Source: Nocardia africana NBRC 100379 (GTDB taxonomy: Bacteria; Actinomycetota; Actinomycetes; Mycobacteriales; Mycobacteriaceae). From it: a DNA stretch of 64,000 nucleotides. Positions 1 to 8,800 of the stretch are shown here, in pieces. The stretch lies in the NCBI RefSeq assembly GCF_001612635.1, contig NZ_BDAV01000004.1:62001-126000 (forward strand). The letters are read 5' to 3'. The translations under genes and the position numbers were made by a program. Each line of letters starts with the position of its first letter. Within the stretch, counting starts at the first letter, position 1. Below the pieces are notes generated by a model. The model searched no databases. It had not been told where the DNA came from and saw only the letters and a list, made by a program, of their open reading frames with translations.

Positions 1-1716
1 ACACCACCGCAACGTCTGTTGCCGCCTCGGCGCCGTCCGGCTGCTGCGGGTCAACAGCGTGTAGCGATCGGTCATCCGCTGCAGAATCTGCTCCGGTGAC
101 ATGGTTCGCATCCGAGCCGCCGCCAGTTCGATCGCCAGCGGGAGGCCGTCCAGCCGCGAACAGATGCCCGCGACGGCGTCCTTGTTGTCGTCGGTGATTT
201 CGAATCCCGGCACGACGGCGGCCGCGCGTTCGGCGAACAAGGTGACCGCATCGTATTTGGGAAGGCCCCGCAATCGGTGCAGGCCCTCACCCGAGGGTGC
301 GGACAGCGGCGGCACCCGAACCACCGCTTCCCCGGCAATGTCCAGCGGTTCACGACTGGTGACGAGAATCCGTACGTTCGGGCAGGACGCCAGCAGAGCC
401 TCCACCAGAACAGCCAATTCCGCCACGACTTGTTCGCCGTTGTCCAAGACCAGCAACATATGTCGATCCCGCAGGAAGTCGATGAGAACGTCCCGCATGG
501 GGCGAGCCGACTCACCCCGCAATCCCAATCCGGTGGCGACCACGTCGATCAGCAGGGATGGATCGTGCACGTCGGCCAGCGCGATGACCCGAACCCCGCC
601 GGCGAACTCGGACCTGGAGTTCGATGCCGACCGAAGCGCCAGCCGCGTTTTGCCGACACCGCCGATACCCGTCAAGGTCACCAGCCGCGAGACCGCCAGC
701 AGGTTCTTCACCTCTGTCGTCTCGGCACGGCGATCGATGAAACTCGTCAACTCCGGCGGTAACCCGCCAGTCCGATCCCAGTCTCGGGCAGTATCTTTCG
801 ATGCTTCAGTGGTCGGCTCGCGGTGGGAAGCCATGTCGGTGACCCGTTCTCCGCGAGCACGCTGCACGTCCTGCATCGCCTCACCGAACTCGGTCACCGA
901 CGGTCGCCTCGCCGGGTCGCGACTCATCGCCGACTCCACCAACGTCGCCAGGTCGCGGGGGACCCCGCGGTCACGCAAATCCGGTATCGGCTGGCTGGTG
1001 ATTCTCAGGAACTGCGCGACGACCTGCTCACCGCTCCGGCGTTCGTACGCGGCATGTCCGGTCAACGCGGCGAACAGGGTCGCTCCGAGTCCGTACACAT
1101 CGGCGGCCGGAGTGACCGAGTCTCCGCTCAACATCTCCGGCGCCGTGAAGGCCGGCGACCCGGTCAGAATGCCCGAGCCGGTCTCGAATCCTCCCGAGAT
1201 CCGCGCGATACCGAAATCGGTCACCGCGGGGTCGCCGTAGTCGGTGAGCAAAATGTTGCCCGGCTTCACATCGCGATGCACGATGCCGACCCGGTGCGCG
1301 GCCGCGAGCGCACCGGCGACCTTCACCCCGATCTGCAGTACCGTCTCCACCTGGATCGCGCCCTGCCGGCGTATCCGGGCATCGAGGGAATCCAACGGGT
1401 AGTACGGCATCACCAGATACGGCCGCCCACTGGCCGTGACGCCCACCTGCAGGACCGTGACGATATTCGGATGCCCGGTCAACCGGCCCATGGCCCGCTG
1501 CTCCCGGAAGAATCTCGCTCGGTTGTCGGCGTCCAACTCCGCGGTCAGCACCTTCACCGCCACCGTGCGGTCCAGCGCCACCTGCCGGCACCGATACACC
1601 GCGCCGAAGCCGCCGTGACCGATCTCCTCCGCATCCTCGAATCCGGATGCGCTCAACTCCGCCGCCACAGGCATGTGCATGTCGCGGCGGGTCCGCTGGG
1701 GATCATCGTCGACCAT
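1..1716 (-). CDS. PknK-like Ser/Thr kinase fused to a STAND/LuxR-type ATPase (3' end beyond window)
   Basis: The 572 visible residues begin with a eukaryotic-type kinase domain: glycine loop GHGGFG (about residue 33), catalytic lysine in VAVKVL (55), HRD at 147-149 and DFG at 167-169, followed by an APE-like segment. A P-loop (TGIGGVGKT, about residue 350) then opens an NTPase module with LVLDNGEQV as Walker B and a LPLAIELAAAR sensor motif typical of NB-ARC/LuxR-family regulators. The order kinase-STAND matches mycobacterial PknK, which usually ends in a helical repeat or HTH region; that end lies outside the window. Start chosen at the ATG at 1716, which leaves the complete kinase fold; ribosome site weak (GAGCG). 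Likely a signal-responsive transcriptional regulator. Kinase/ATPase identity is secure; target unknown. Confidence 0.85.
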   Translation of the reverse strand, partial: MVDDDPQRTRRDMHMPVAAELSASGFEDAEEIGHGGFGAVYRCRQVALDRTVAVKVLTAELDADNRARFFREQRAMGRLTGHPNIVTVLQVGVTASGRPYLVMPYYPLDSLDARIRRQGAIQVETVLQIGVKVAGALAAAHRVGIVHRDVKPGNILLTDYGDPAVTDFGIARISGGFETGSGILTGSPAFTAPEMLSGDSVTPAADVYGLGATLFAALTGHAAYERRSGEQVVAQFLRITSQPIPDLRDRGVPRDLATLVESAMSRDPARRPSVTEFGEAMQDVQRARGERVTDMASHREPTTEASKDTARDWDRTGGLPPELTSFIDRRAETTEVKNLLAVSRLVTLTGIGGVGKTRLALRSASNSRSEFAGGVRVIALADVHDPSLLIDVVATGLGLRGESARPMRDVLIDFLRDRHMLLVLDNGEQVVAELAVLVEALLASCPNVRILVTSREPLDIAGEAVVRVPPLSAPSGEGLHRLRGLPKYDAVTLFAERAAAVVPGFEITDDNKDAVAGICSRLDGLPLAIELAAARMRTMSPEQILQRMTDRYTLLTRSSRTAPRRQQTLRWC

Positions 1717-1937
1717 CAGCGACGCTCGATTCGCTAGGCGGTGCACGAACCCGTGCACAACACGCTTACCTTCCGTCCACCGCTCAGGGTATCGCCGGCA
1801 ATCGCGACCGACCTGCGAACCGAGGCACAGTTGTTACGCACTCCCCGCCACTCCACGGCAGAAAACGCGGAATCGACGTGCCACGCCTCGCGCAACGACT
1901 GCTTCAACCGAGACTTCAGGCCACGCACCACCGCGGT

Positions 1938-1994
1938 AGCACAATCAAAGACGCCCTCCACAAACGCCGCACCCCCATGTGCCCCGCCGGCGGA
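1938..1994 (+). repeat. Decayed second copy of the 3' end of the HTH gene at 3777-4244
   Basis: This 57-base stretch matches 4167-4223 at 51 of 57 positions and encodes nearly the same peptide (STIKDALHKRR then PMCPAGG versus PMRPASG). No helix-turn-helix domain or usable start precedes it here, so it is a remnant of a paralogous gene. The rest of 1717-2188 contains no gene I can support. The two copies are direct repeats flanking about 2.2 kb, which includes the truncated reductase and IS debris. Confidence 0.7.
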
Positions 1995-2188
1995 ACCCGC
2001 AGCACACCGAACGCGTGTGTCGAAGTAGGGGGCTCCGGGAGTAATCGCCGAATATCGGGCGGATACGGCGTAGCTGCTGTTGGGGGTGACGTCATGGTTG
2101 TCCGCGCAGCGGGGTGGTTGGTCGGCGTGATGGAGGCTGGGTTCGTGGCGCCACGGGTCTGTCGTCGGAACCCGCGAAAGAGTCACTT

Positions 2189-2580
2189 ATGTCTGTATCA
2201 GTGCTGGATATGTCGATGTCGCTCGACGGGTATATCGCGGACTCCGATGACCTCCTCGGCGGTGAGGACGGTGAGCGATTGCACCTGTGGGCCGAGGAGA
2301 CCGACGCGTCCGGGCCGCTCGCCCAGTTTCAGGAGGAGTGGAACGCCGCAGGTGCGGTGTTGTCGGGCCGACGGACCGCGGAACTGATGGACCACTGGGG
2401 TGGCGATCACAACGGCCAACCGATCGTCGTACCCAGCCATCGCCCGCCCGCACCGGCCGCTCGCTGGGGTTACCCGCTGGTGACCTATGTGCGGGACGGC
2501 ATCGAGAGCGCGATGGCACAGGCGAAAGCCGCTGCTGGGGAGCGGAATGTGCAGATACGCGGGCAGGTGAGGGCGGGCCC
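2189..2580 (+). pseudogene. Truncated RibD C-terminal / DHFR-family reductase
   Basis: The reading frame opens at ATG 2189 with the family hallmark MSMSLDGYIADSDD, then GERLHLWAEE and AGAVLSGRRTAELMDHWGG, and continues through AAAGERNVQIRGQ. In intact relatives this last motif (usually ...VxVxGG/GA) is followed by a second NADP-binding and catalytic half of about 60-70 residues. Here homology stops at about 2573 and the frame runs on through unrelated sequence to 3181. The break coincides with a perfect palindrome and the end of an IS5-like transposase fragment on the other strand. The family typically makes NADPH-dependent pyrimidine or folate-like reductases; this copy is presumably inactive. 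Confidence 0.7.
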
Positions 2581-2584
2581 TCAC
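2567..2584. repeat. 18-bp inverted repeat at the truncation junction
   Basis: GTGAGGGC, two bases, GCCCTCAC: a perfect 8-bp inverted repeat exactly where reductase homology ends and the transposase fragment begins. It may be a remnant of a mobile-element end or a fortuitous hairpin. Confidence 0.5.
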
Positions 2585-2745
2585 CTCCTGGGGATCGGGT
2601 CGAACGCCGGCGGTCGACCACCAGCAGCGCCGAGGTTGCGGCGATGGATGGACTGGTCGGCCGGGACCGGGATGGTTGCCTCGATTCCATGCCGGCGCAA
2701 CCAGTCCCGGTTCGCACGACTGGAACGGGCCTCGTCGGCGAGCCC
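2581..2745 (-). pseudogene. C-terminal fragment of an IS5-family (DDE) transposase
   Basis: Minus-strand translation gives LADEARSSRANRDWLRRHG followed by IEATIPVPADQ, RRNLGAAGGRPPAFD. IS5-type transposases carry the near-identical series 'LADKAYSSRANR..LRRRGI.ATIP.PADQ..NR...GS.GGRPP.FD', in which the Asp of ADKAY is catalytic. Only about 50 residues are recognisable. The N-terminal DDE portion and the usual C-terminal 'RNVVER.FNRLK' block are missing, and the catalytic segment is altered (DEARSS). It sits head-to-head with the truncated reductase and is the likely cause of that truncation. Confidence 0.65.
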
Positions 2746-3114
2746 AAGTCCACTGTGTCTGAGGAAATTCGCCTCGCGACCACTACCGGAGTTCCGGTGC
2801 TTGATCCTGCCAACGCAAGAGCCACCAGCAGTCGCCGGTCCAATGCCGAAGCGACCCGTTCGGCCTCGAACCACACCGTGTCCGACTCTGCAGGTGCACA
2901 GGTGTGAGGGCCGGACACGCCGGGGTGAGCGGACGTGTCGGCCGATGCAGGCGGTGCGCCTACCGTGGTTGCGTCGGGTTGTCTGCCCGGCGCCGCGCGT
3001 GAGCGCGGCCGGCCTGTCGATCAGCTTGTCCAGCAAGTTTCTTGCGCTGTCGCGGGGAGAAGCCGGCCTCGTGGCGGCACGACCGGATCGGTACGACACC
3101 CCAGGAGGTCGAAA

Positions 3115-3480
3115 ATGCGTGATGCTCGTTGTGCCCGGCCCCTTGTGCCCACCGCCTTCCTCGCCGCCGCGGCCACGGTGACAGTGTGGGCGCCGACGGC
3201 CTCAGCCGAGCCGCTCGGTCCGCTGCCGGTCTACACCTGCGACATCGCGGAGCAAGGGTTCGGTGCGACGGAACTCGACGGAACCAGGGCCATCAGGGGG
3301 CAGAACTGCCAGGCCGACGAGGGCACGCCCACCAGCGGGAAGGTCGAGGAAGCGACGCTCATCCAGCCCAGAGATAGCGACCTCGCCTACATCTGCAACG
3401 GCACGGTGTTTGTCCACCAGAACATCATCAACGGCCAGTTGGACGTCACGACCGATCGTTGCCGCATCCCCGGGCAGTGA
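3115..3480 (+). CDS. Small secreted protein with signal peptide
   Basis: 121 residues from an ATG with an excellent ribosome site (AGGAGG, 6 bases upstream). Residues 1-31 form a classical signal peptide: basic start, hydrophobic AFLAAAATVTVWAP, and a TASAEP cleavage site. The mature part of about 90 residues has four cysteines (YTCDIA, GQNCQ, YICNG, TDRCR), suggesting two disulfides. The fold is not one I recognise; similar small exported proteins are common in Nocardia and Mycobacterium. It stands alone between IS debris and an accessory HTH gene. Export is well supported, function unknown. Confidence 0.75.
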   Translation: MRDARCARPLVPTAFLAAAATVTVWAPTASAEPLGPLPVYTCDIAEQGFGATELDGTRAIRGQNCQADEGTPTSGKVEEATLIQPRDSDLAYICNGTVFVHQNIINGQLDVTTDRCRIPGQ

Positions 3481-3776
3481 CGAATTCGGTTACGTGCCTC
3501 CAGATCCGGGCTTGCCCAGCACCTGACGATGGACCGACCAGGAGTAGCTAGCTCGACGAGGCACCACCCGACGACAGGAGCGCCTACCGAATCCAATGAC
3601 CACGAACATCACATATGCCACACCTGCATCAGAAGGCGCAAAACACCCAGCTGGGTTCGAAACAGGAAAAGAACGATATTTCCGCAGATCAGACGACTAC
3701 ACGGGCCGAAAACCAACCCAAAGACAACGAAAGGCCAGAATTCAGAAAAGCCTCCGACCAGGCATTATAAGAATTT

Positions 3777-4244
3777 GTGGACCTGGCTAGGCGTTACGCG
3801 AAACGAGACGACCTGCGGAAACTCGAAAAGCTCACCGCCGGAATCCAATCCGACAACCCCGAACCCACGCGACGGCAGCGGAAATCAGCCGGGCCGGTTC
3901 GGCCCAAGTCGGCCCGGAACATTCAACGCCGACTCCCCCGCCACACCATCGACCAACTCGTCCACGCCTACCGAGATGGCGCCACCACCCTCGAACTAGC
4001 CGCCAGATACGACATCTCAAAAACCGCCGTCCTGAACTTGCTCAACCGAGAATGCGTCACCCGCCGACACCAGCCCCTCACCGACGCCGACATCAACCAC
4101 CTCGAAAACCTCTACCTCGCCGGCCACTCCCTCGCATCCTGCAGCCGACTCACCGGAACACCCGCCAGCACAATCAAAGACGCACTCCACAAACGCAGAA
4201 TCCCCATGCGCCCCGCCAGCGGACATCGCAACAGCCACGCATGA
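3777..4244 (+). CDS. Recombinase-associated helix-turn-helix protein
   Basis: 155 residues, GTG start. After a basic N-terminal segment come two HTH-like units resembling resolvase C-terminal DNA-binding domains: residues about 55-85 (IDQLVHAYRDGATTLELAARY, DISKTAVLNLL) and about 100-140 (LENLYLAGHSLASCSRLTG, PASTIKDALHKRR). Proteins of this layout are frequent next to serine recombinases or as orphans in actinobacterial genomic islands. Codon use is less GC-biased than in the core genes of the window. A decayed partial copy of its 3' end lies at 1938-1994. A DNA-binding or recombination accessory role is inferred. Confidence 0.65.
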   Translation: MDLARRYAKRDDLRKLEKLTAGIQSDNPEPTRRQRKSAGPVRPKSARNIQRRLPRHTIDQLVHAYRDGATTLELAARYDISKTAVLNLLNRECVTRRHQPLTDADINHLENLYLAGHSLASCSRLTGTPASTIKDALHKRRIPMRPASGHRNSHA

Positions 4245-4658
4245 GCCGATCCCGGGTGTCGACACGCTGGAAAGACCACCCAATTCAACCAATAGCGAAT
4301 CTTCAGCAATCCCTGGGCTTTCAGCCGCGCGCCGTCGCTTACAACCCCACGTCGTCGACGAACAGCACACCCCCTGACAGGAGGAGGCCCGGATGACAAC
4401 ACGTACCCACATACCTGATCCGCCAGGTGAAAGCCCTGCATCCCCGCGAAAGCTTCGCCTCGATCCAGCACCCTCAAAGGGAATCCCGCGAACGCCCCGA
4501 TTCACGCATAGCAGTGCTTCGGGAGGCCGGCATGAAGCTGCCCATCATCCTCCACCCAGTCGCCGCGTCAAGACCGGAGGGACTGTGCAAACAACTGTGT
4601 GCGACAGCCACTTAGCTCGACGTGCTCCCGTGTGGCCTCCTCGCCGCCCGGTAACCCC
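4245..4658. other. Non-coding or degenerate stretch
   Basis: I see no convincing coding frame, RNA gene or strong hairpin in these 414 bases between the HTH gene and the convergent monooxygenase gene. Short open frames here lack the third-position GC bias of real genes in this window. Confidence 0.5.
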
Positions 4659-5666
4659 TTACCTGCCTACTGCGCCGGCGAGCCCCGCGGCCAGCAACTC
4701 GAACGACCTGCGTCGGTCGTGCGGGTCGTAGAGATCGGTCTTGATCAGAAGTTCCTCCGCGTCGGTCGCCTCTGCCAACTCGCGCAACTGCGGCAACACC
4801 GTCGCGGCTGCCCCGACGAAAACCCCGTCGAGTTCATCCGCGATGTCGCGTCCGGCCGCGTATCCGTAGTGATCTGCGGTCTGCGGGCTGGGTAAACGTA
4901 TGGGCTGCACCTCTTTTCGCCGCGCAATCTTCATTCTCAGTGATCCGGACAGCCACCGGGCACGTTCGTCGCTGTCGGCAGCGATCGCCGACACGCTGAC
5001 CATGACCCGCGGCCCGGGACACAACAGTGAAGGCTGAAAGGTCTGCCGGTAGACACGAGTGGCCGCGACGGCGTTTCCCGGCTCGAGATGATGAGCGGCG
5101 ACGAAAGGAAGCCCGAGCACACCGGCGACACGCGCTGTGTAGTCGCTGCTTCCGAGCATCCAGATCTCAGGTCGGCTGCCTTGGGCGGGCACTGCCACGA
5201 CGCGGCCCTCCGTCGTCGGATCGAACATGCCCAGCAGATCCCGGATCTGTTCTTCGAAGGGGACGGCCGACCGCTCGTGTGAGCTGCGGATACGATCGGC
5301 AACTTCGCGTGGCCCGCCAAGGGCCCGGCCCAATCCGAGGTCGATACGGCCGGGGTGAAAGACCTCCAACGTGCCGAATTGTTCTGCGATCACGATGGGT
5401 GAGTGATTCGGTGTCATGACACCGCCAGCTCCCACTCGCACATGACGGGTCACCGACGCGACGCGGTCGATGATGACTGCCGGTGCGGCACTGGCCACTC
5501 CGCGCATACCGTGATGCTCGGGTACCCAAAACCGGTGGTAGCCGAGCCTGTCGACGAACCGCGCCAGCTCGATACATTCGAGCAGTGCGGTCTTCGCGTT
5601 CGAGCCCTGCACGATCGGCGCCGTATCCAGGACCGAAAAACGCAGCGCAGCACGATGATTCGTCAT
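4659..5666 (-). CDS. LLM-class (luciferase-like) flavin oxidoreductase, MsnO8-type
   Basis: 335 residues with bacterial-luciferase family features in order: FSVLDTAPI near the N-terminus, ECIELARFVDRLGYHRFWVPEHH (substrate/flavin pocket), RVRVGAGGVMTPNHSP-type strand, IAEQFGTLEVFHPGRIDLGLGRA, PEIWMLGSSDYTARVAGVLGLPFV and FVGAAATVLPQLREL. The 'LDTAPI...A..ELAR..D.LGY.R.W..EHH' series is typical of the MsnO8 subgroup. These enzymes use FMNH2 or F420 for monooxygenation or dehydrogenation. ATG at 5666 is preceded by GGAAAGG. No partner genes nearby reveal the substrate; both neighbours are unrelated accessory genes. Confidence 0.85.
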   Translation of the reverse strand: MTNHRAALRFSVLDTAPIVQGSNAKTALLECIELARFVDRLGYHRFWVPEHHGMRGVASAAPAVIIDRVASVTRHVRVGAGGVMTPNHSPIVIAEQFGTLEVFHPGRIDLGLGRALGGPREVADRIRSSHERSAVPFEEQIRDLLGMFDPTTEGRVVAVPAQGSRPEIWMLGSSDYTARVAGVLGLPFVAAHHLEPGNAVAATRVYRQTFQPSLLCPGPRVMVSVSAIAADSDERARWLSGSLRMKIARRKEVQPIRLPSPQTADHYGYAAGRDIADELDGVFVGAAATVLPQLRELAEATDAEELLIKTDLYDPHDRRRSFELLAAGLAGAVGR

Positions 5667-5873
5667 ACTCCGTACCTTTCCGCGGTTCGAAGGCCCGGGC
5701 TGTGTAAACGACGCAATGGCAGCCCAGCTCCGGAGAAGATCCGGTCACTCGAACAGCTGTAGCGCCGATAGCTTCGAAAAGTGATCGTCGACGCTGCTGG
5801 GTAGCAACTCGACGCACTGACGAATACGGTCATCACACTAGTCCGGCCAACATGTTCGATTCTTTTCGACCGC

Positions 5874-6700
5874 TTAAATGAGTCCGGCAAAGAGATCTAC
5901 TTCCGGCATCGGCGCCCCGGTCACGTCGTAGGCGCGAATGTACTCTTCGACAGCGAAGACCGTGGGCCAGTATTCCACCGGTACCTTCGCGGTGGTGGAG
6001 GTGTGGATCTGGCTGACATGGGAAACAGCGCCGCCCGCTTTCTGGAAACGACTGAACGGATATCGATACGAGCTGCTATTTGTTCATCGATACGGTCGGT
6101 GACTCGGCGTCGACCGGGGTCGGGTTCAGGGTAGTCGATGCCTGCCTGCCGGAGAGCACCTCACACCCGGTTCCAATACCGCGTCCCATGGGCCGCGTAA
6201 TACAACTTGGCCACCACGTTACCGGCGCGAACAGCGACTTCGGTTGCCGTCGCCGCATGGATGTGATCGACATGCCGAGTGCCGGTCGGCTCGTGAGTGA
6301 CAACGACCTGCGGGCAGTGTTTATCGATGAGGGCGCTCAACTCCTCCGCGACGGTCTGCAGTGGAATGTCCGCGAATACTGTGCATGCCGGACGCATCTG
6401 ATAGATAGAGCCCGAATCGTGATGAGAGAGTAGTTCGAGCGCGTCGACCCCGAGGTGCGTGCAAGCTGCGCGCAGCTCCTCCAGCCGGGTCCGGGCGACC
6501 TTCCCCGCGCTGTGTCCCTCAGAACCCGGTTTCGCACCGGCGACTCCGTCGCCGTACTCACCATTCGTGCAGGTCACCAACACGGTGCGCACCCCGCGTC
6601 GTGCGTACAAGCTTAAAACGCCTCCCGCACTGGTGGATTCATCGTCCGGATGGGCCATCACCGCCATCAATGTCGGAGGCGAGGCCGAGTCGGACATCAT
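5874..6700 (-). pseudogene. PIG-L family deacetylase broken by an internal stop and a frameshift
   Basis: ATG at 6700 (or 6697), with AGAAGGG upstream, opens LMAVMAHPDDES, the metal-binding AHPDDE motif of LmbE/PIG-L N-acetylglucosamine deacetylases. The frame continues through VVVTHEPTGTRHVDH (second metal motif, HxDH) to AKLYYAA and hits TGA at 6161-6163. The same frame then resumes with homologous sequence (DRIDEQIAARIDIRSVVSRKRAAL). After about 6030 homology shifts to another frame (SHVSQIHTS, VEYWPTVFAVEEYI, PEVDLFAGLI) ending at TAA 5874-5876. Rejoined, the length (about 270 residues) fits mycothiol-type MshB/Mca deacetylases. Decay or two sequencing errors are the possible explanations. 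Confidence 0.75.
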
Positions 6701-7034
6701 CGAGGCCCTTCTGTCGTTCACCCGCCCTATCCCACCACGGTGGTCGATGGTGATACTCGCCAACCGCAGCGTGGGCGTTTGCCTCACCGTGTGCGGCTTG
6801 TTCCCGGATCCAGCTGAGGTGGTCGCTGCAGTGTTGAACAGGTGAAGCGAGGAAAGCGGCTCGAGGACGAAACTGCGGCATACGTGAGGCGAACTCGACG
6901 CACGAGCGCACTCGCCCCAGGGCGCAACGGTGACGTTCGAGTGCGGGTTCAGTACCCAAGTTCGGCTCGATATGATCCCGGCTTCTGCAAATGTGAACTG
7001 TTGACGCTTCTGTCGGGGTTGAGGTTCTGGAGGC
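6701..7034. other. No gene recognised
   Basis: 334 bases between the membrane protein gene and the deacetylase pseudogene. An in-frame extension of the deacetylase runs through it but has no similarity to the family and no ribosome site. Confidence 0.5.
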
Positions 7035-8096
7035 TCATTCATGGTCGGCAGCGCAGGGGCGAGGCGGCAATCGAATAAGGGGGTCGACGATCGGTGCCAG
7101 CTCTCGGCGGACGCGGCGGCGCGCGGTCCATATCCAGCGCAGCCGGGGTAGGACCGGATGGAATCCGGTGACGGTGGGATGCCACGCGGTATCGAAGGTG
7201 ATGATCGTATGCAGCGGAAATTTCCAGTGCACCCCTGTGGTCGGCGGAGTACAGGCGGGAAGGTCGGGCAGTCGCGGCGGCGCCGGCCAATCTGGTCGGC
7301 CCGCAGCCCGACGCGTGTCTTCCTGCGTCACCGCGGACCGGAAATGCGCGTATTCCTCCGCGTCACCGGCGATCAACAGAACCAGCCGCGTGGGGGGCAC
7401 GGTACGGACCGCCTCGGTGAATTCCCAGATCGTCCCGCGTCCCAGCGAAGCCATCATCAGGACCGCGTGCGCGCCCCGCAGAAGTTCGGTCACCGCGCCC
7501 TGCCAATCCTCGGCGGGCAGGTAACCGCGCTGGGCGCCGATCAACGGCAACCGCTCGCCGGGACGGCCGACCGCCACAACCCGACCTGCTGCGGCGAATT
7601 GTCGCACGACGACGTCCTCCACGGTGAGCCCGATGCCGAGAAGGATTTCGTAGGGAGAATTCATCCACCAGCGGGGACTGGTGGGCGCAGCGGCCGCGAG
7701 CGCCCGATCGTAGGCGAAGGAACGCAGATAGAGCAGGTAACGGGTGTCGTCCAGTTCATCGAAGGTGGTGACGATCCGCGCACTATATTGGCGACCGAGC
7801 CTCAGGGCCGGGAAGCTGACGGCGATGAGGAACACCCCGGCGGCATCGTAGGACAATGCCAGCATCCCGTTCCACAGCAGGGGAAGTGACGCGATGACGC
7901 TATCGAGGGCGTGTCCGCCGCTGAGCCCGATCGCGCCGATGAGGCGTGCGGACCAGCCGAGCCGCAGCAGCATACGCCGCGGTCGTGTAGAGCGCGGCCT
8001 GCCGCGGGCGCTGGGCTGGGAGGCCGAGGCCCAGTGGCGCGCCTCGGAGCGTTGGTCCCACCACAGCCCGAGCGCGATGCCGACCATGATGAGCAC
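7035..8096 (-). CDS. Membrane protein with C-terminal TIR-like soluble domain
   Basis: 353 residues from GTG 8096, preceded by AAGGGGG. A hydrophobic segment at the N-terminus (MLIMVGIALGLWW) and two more around residues 48-66 and 75-105 anchor it. The soluble part follows: FDELDDTRYLLYLRSF, then YEILLGIGLTVEDVVVRQF, GRVVAVGRPGERLPLIGAQR, WQGAVTELLRGAHAVLMMAS, GTIWEFTEAVRTVPPTRLVLLI. The alternation of beta strands and the W-E-F-x-E-A helix after a nucleotide-like loop resembles TIR/SLOG-type Rossmann folds. This architecture is common in actinobacteria but uncharacterised. Its position beside a TIR-rich block suggests a sensor or effector role; that is inference. Confidence 0.75.
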   Translation of the reverse strand: MLIMVGIALGLWWDQRSEARHWASASQPSARGRPRSTRPRRMLLRLGWSARLIGAIGLSGGHALDSVIASLPLLWNGMLALSYDAAGVFLIAVSFPALRLGRQYSARIVTTFDELDDTRYLLYLRSFAYDRALAAAAPTSPRWWMNSPYEILLGIGLTVEDVVVRQFAAAGRVVAVGRPGERLPLIGAQRGYLPAEDWQGAVTELLRGAHAVLMMASLGRGTIWEFTEAVRTVPPTRLVLLIAGDAEEYAHFRSAVTQEDTRRAAGRPDWPAPPRLPDLPACTPPTTGVHWKFPLHTIITFDTAWHPTVTGFHPVLPRLRWIWTARRRVRRELAPIVDPLIRLPPRPCAADHE

Positions 8097-8430
8097 GAGA
8101 CCCCCTTATGTCGAGCGTCCATCACCTCGGCGCCGAGGTGCGTCGATGACCGGACGGTACGCGTGGGGGCTGAGACTCGTCAACCGAACATGTTGCCGCC
8201 GAGGGTTTTTCGCCGCCGCCACCGAAGGAGTCCTCGATATCGCTTGCACCGGTATGGGTTCGTCGACCGCGACGGCTCCTGGACCAGGATCAAGAATTTT
8301 CAGGTCGGCGATGGGCTGTCGCCGGGGCTCTGTGTTGGCCCCGTCGGATCCCGGGGGAGTTCGAACGAAAGCGTTATGGTGCAACAAGATCCCGCACGTA
8401 CTGAGTGCATACCGGAGCTGCCCCATCTGA

Positions 8431-8706
8431 GTGAACAGGGAGTGTGTTTCGCCGCGCGTTCACCGCCGTTACAGCGTGCTCGGCGTGTTGCCTATGTGTC
8501 GCGGCGCCCGGCCGACGCGGACGCCGAATATCTTGTCGAGGGCGAACATCGACACCGGTTCTGCCGGAAACGGATCCGCTTCCAGACCCAGCTACGGCGA
8601 CGGCACGGTGAGCCCGAGCACCGGTCCCGGTACGTGCTCGCACCGCGGCGGCGAGGAGAAGAACCAGGGCCACGTCCACCACGGTGGCGGCGGCCACCGC
8701 GGATAG
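8431..8706 (+). CDS. Possible small exported Gly/His-rich protein, perhaps frameshifted
   Basis: From about 8510 to the stop at 8704-8706 the frame shows strong third-position GC bias and encodes a polar, Gly/Ser-rich tail ending HHGGGGHRG, as in many small secreted actinobacterial proteins. Upstream, a signal-peptide-like stretch (FRRAFTAVTACSACCLCVAA) appears in a different frame starting at GTG 8444. One base change in length near 8505 would join the two. Start and integrity are uncertain. Nothing else convincing is seen in 8097-8800. Confidence 0.35.
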   Translation: MNRECVSPRVHRRYSVLGVLPMCRGARPTRTPNILSRANIDTGSAGNGSASRPSYGDGTVSPSTGPGTCSHRGGEEKNQGHVHHGGGGHRG

Positions 8707-8800
8707 ATGCGACTCGGCATCGGCGGGCGCGTAATGGGCGTCCGCATGGGGAATCAACGCGAGGTTTCGGCGCCGGCGTCGGCCCGTTCTCTGCCGGTAG

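Noticed and set aside
101..1737. Plus-strand frames over the kinase gene
   Set aside because: They are antisense shadows of the kinase/ATPase, whose motifs read cleanly on the minus strand.
3596..3790. 64-residue ORF before the HTH gene
   Set aside because: Poor third-position bias, distant ribosome site and no recognisable motif.
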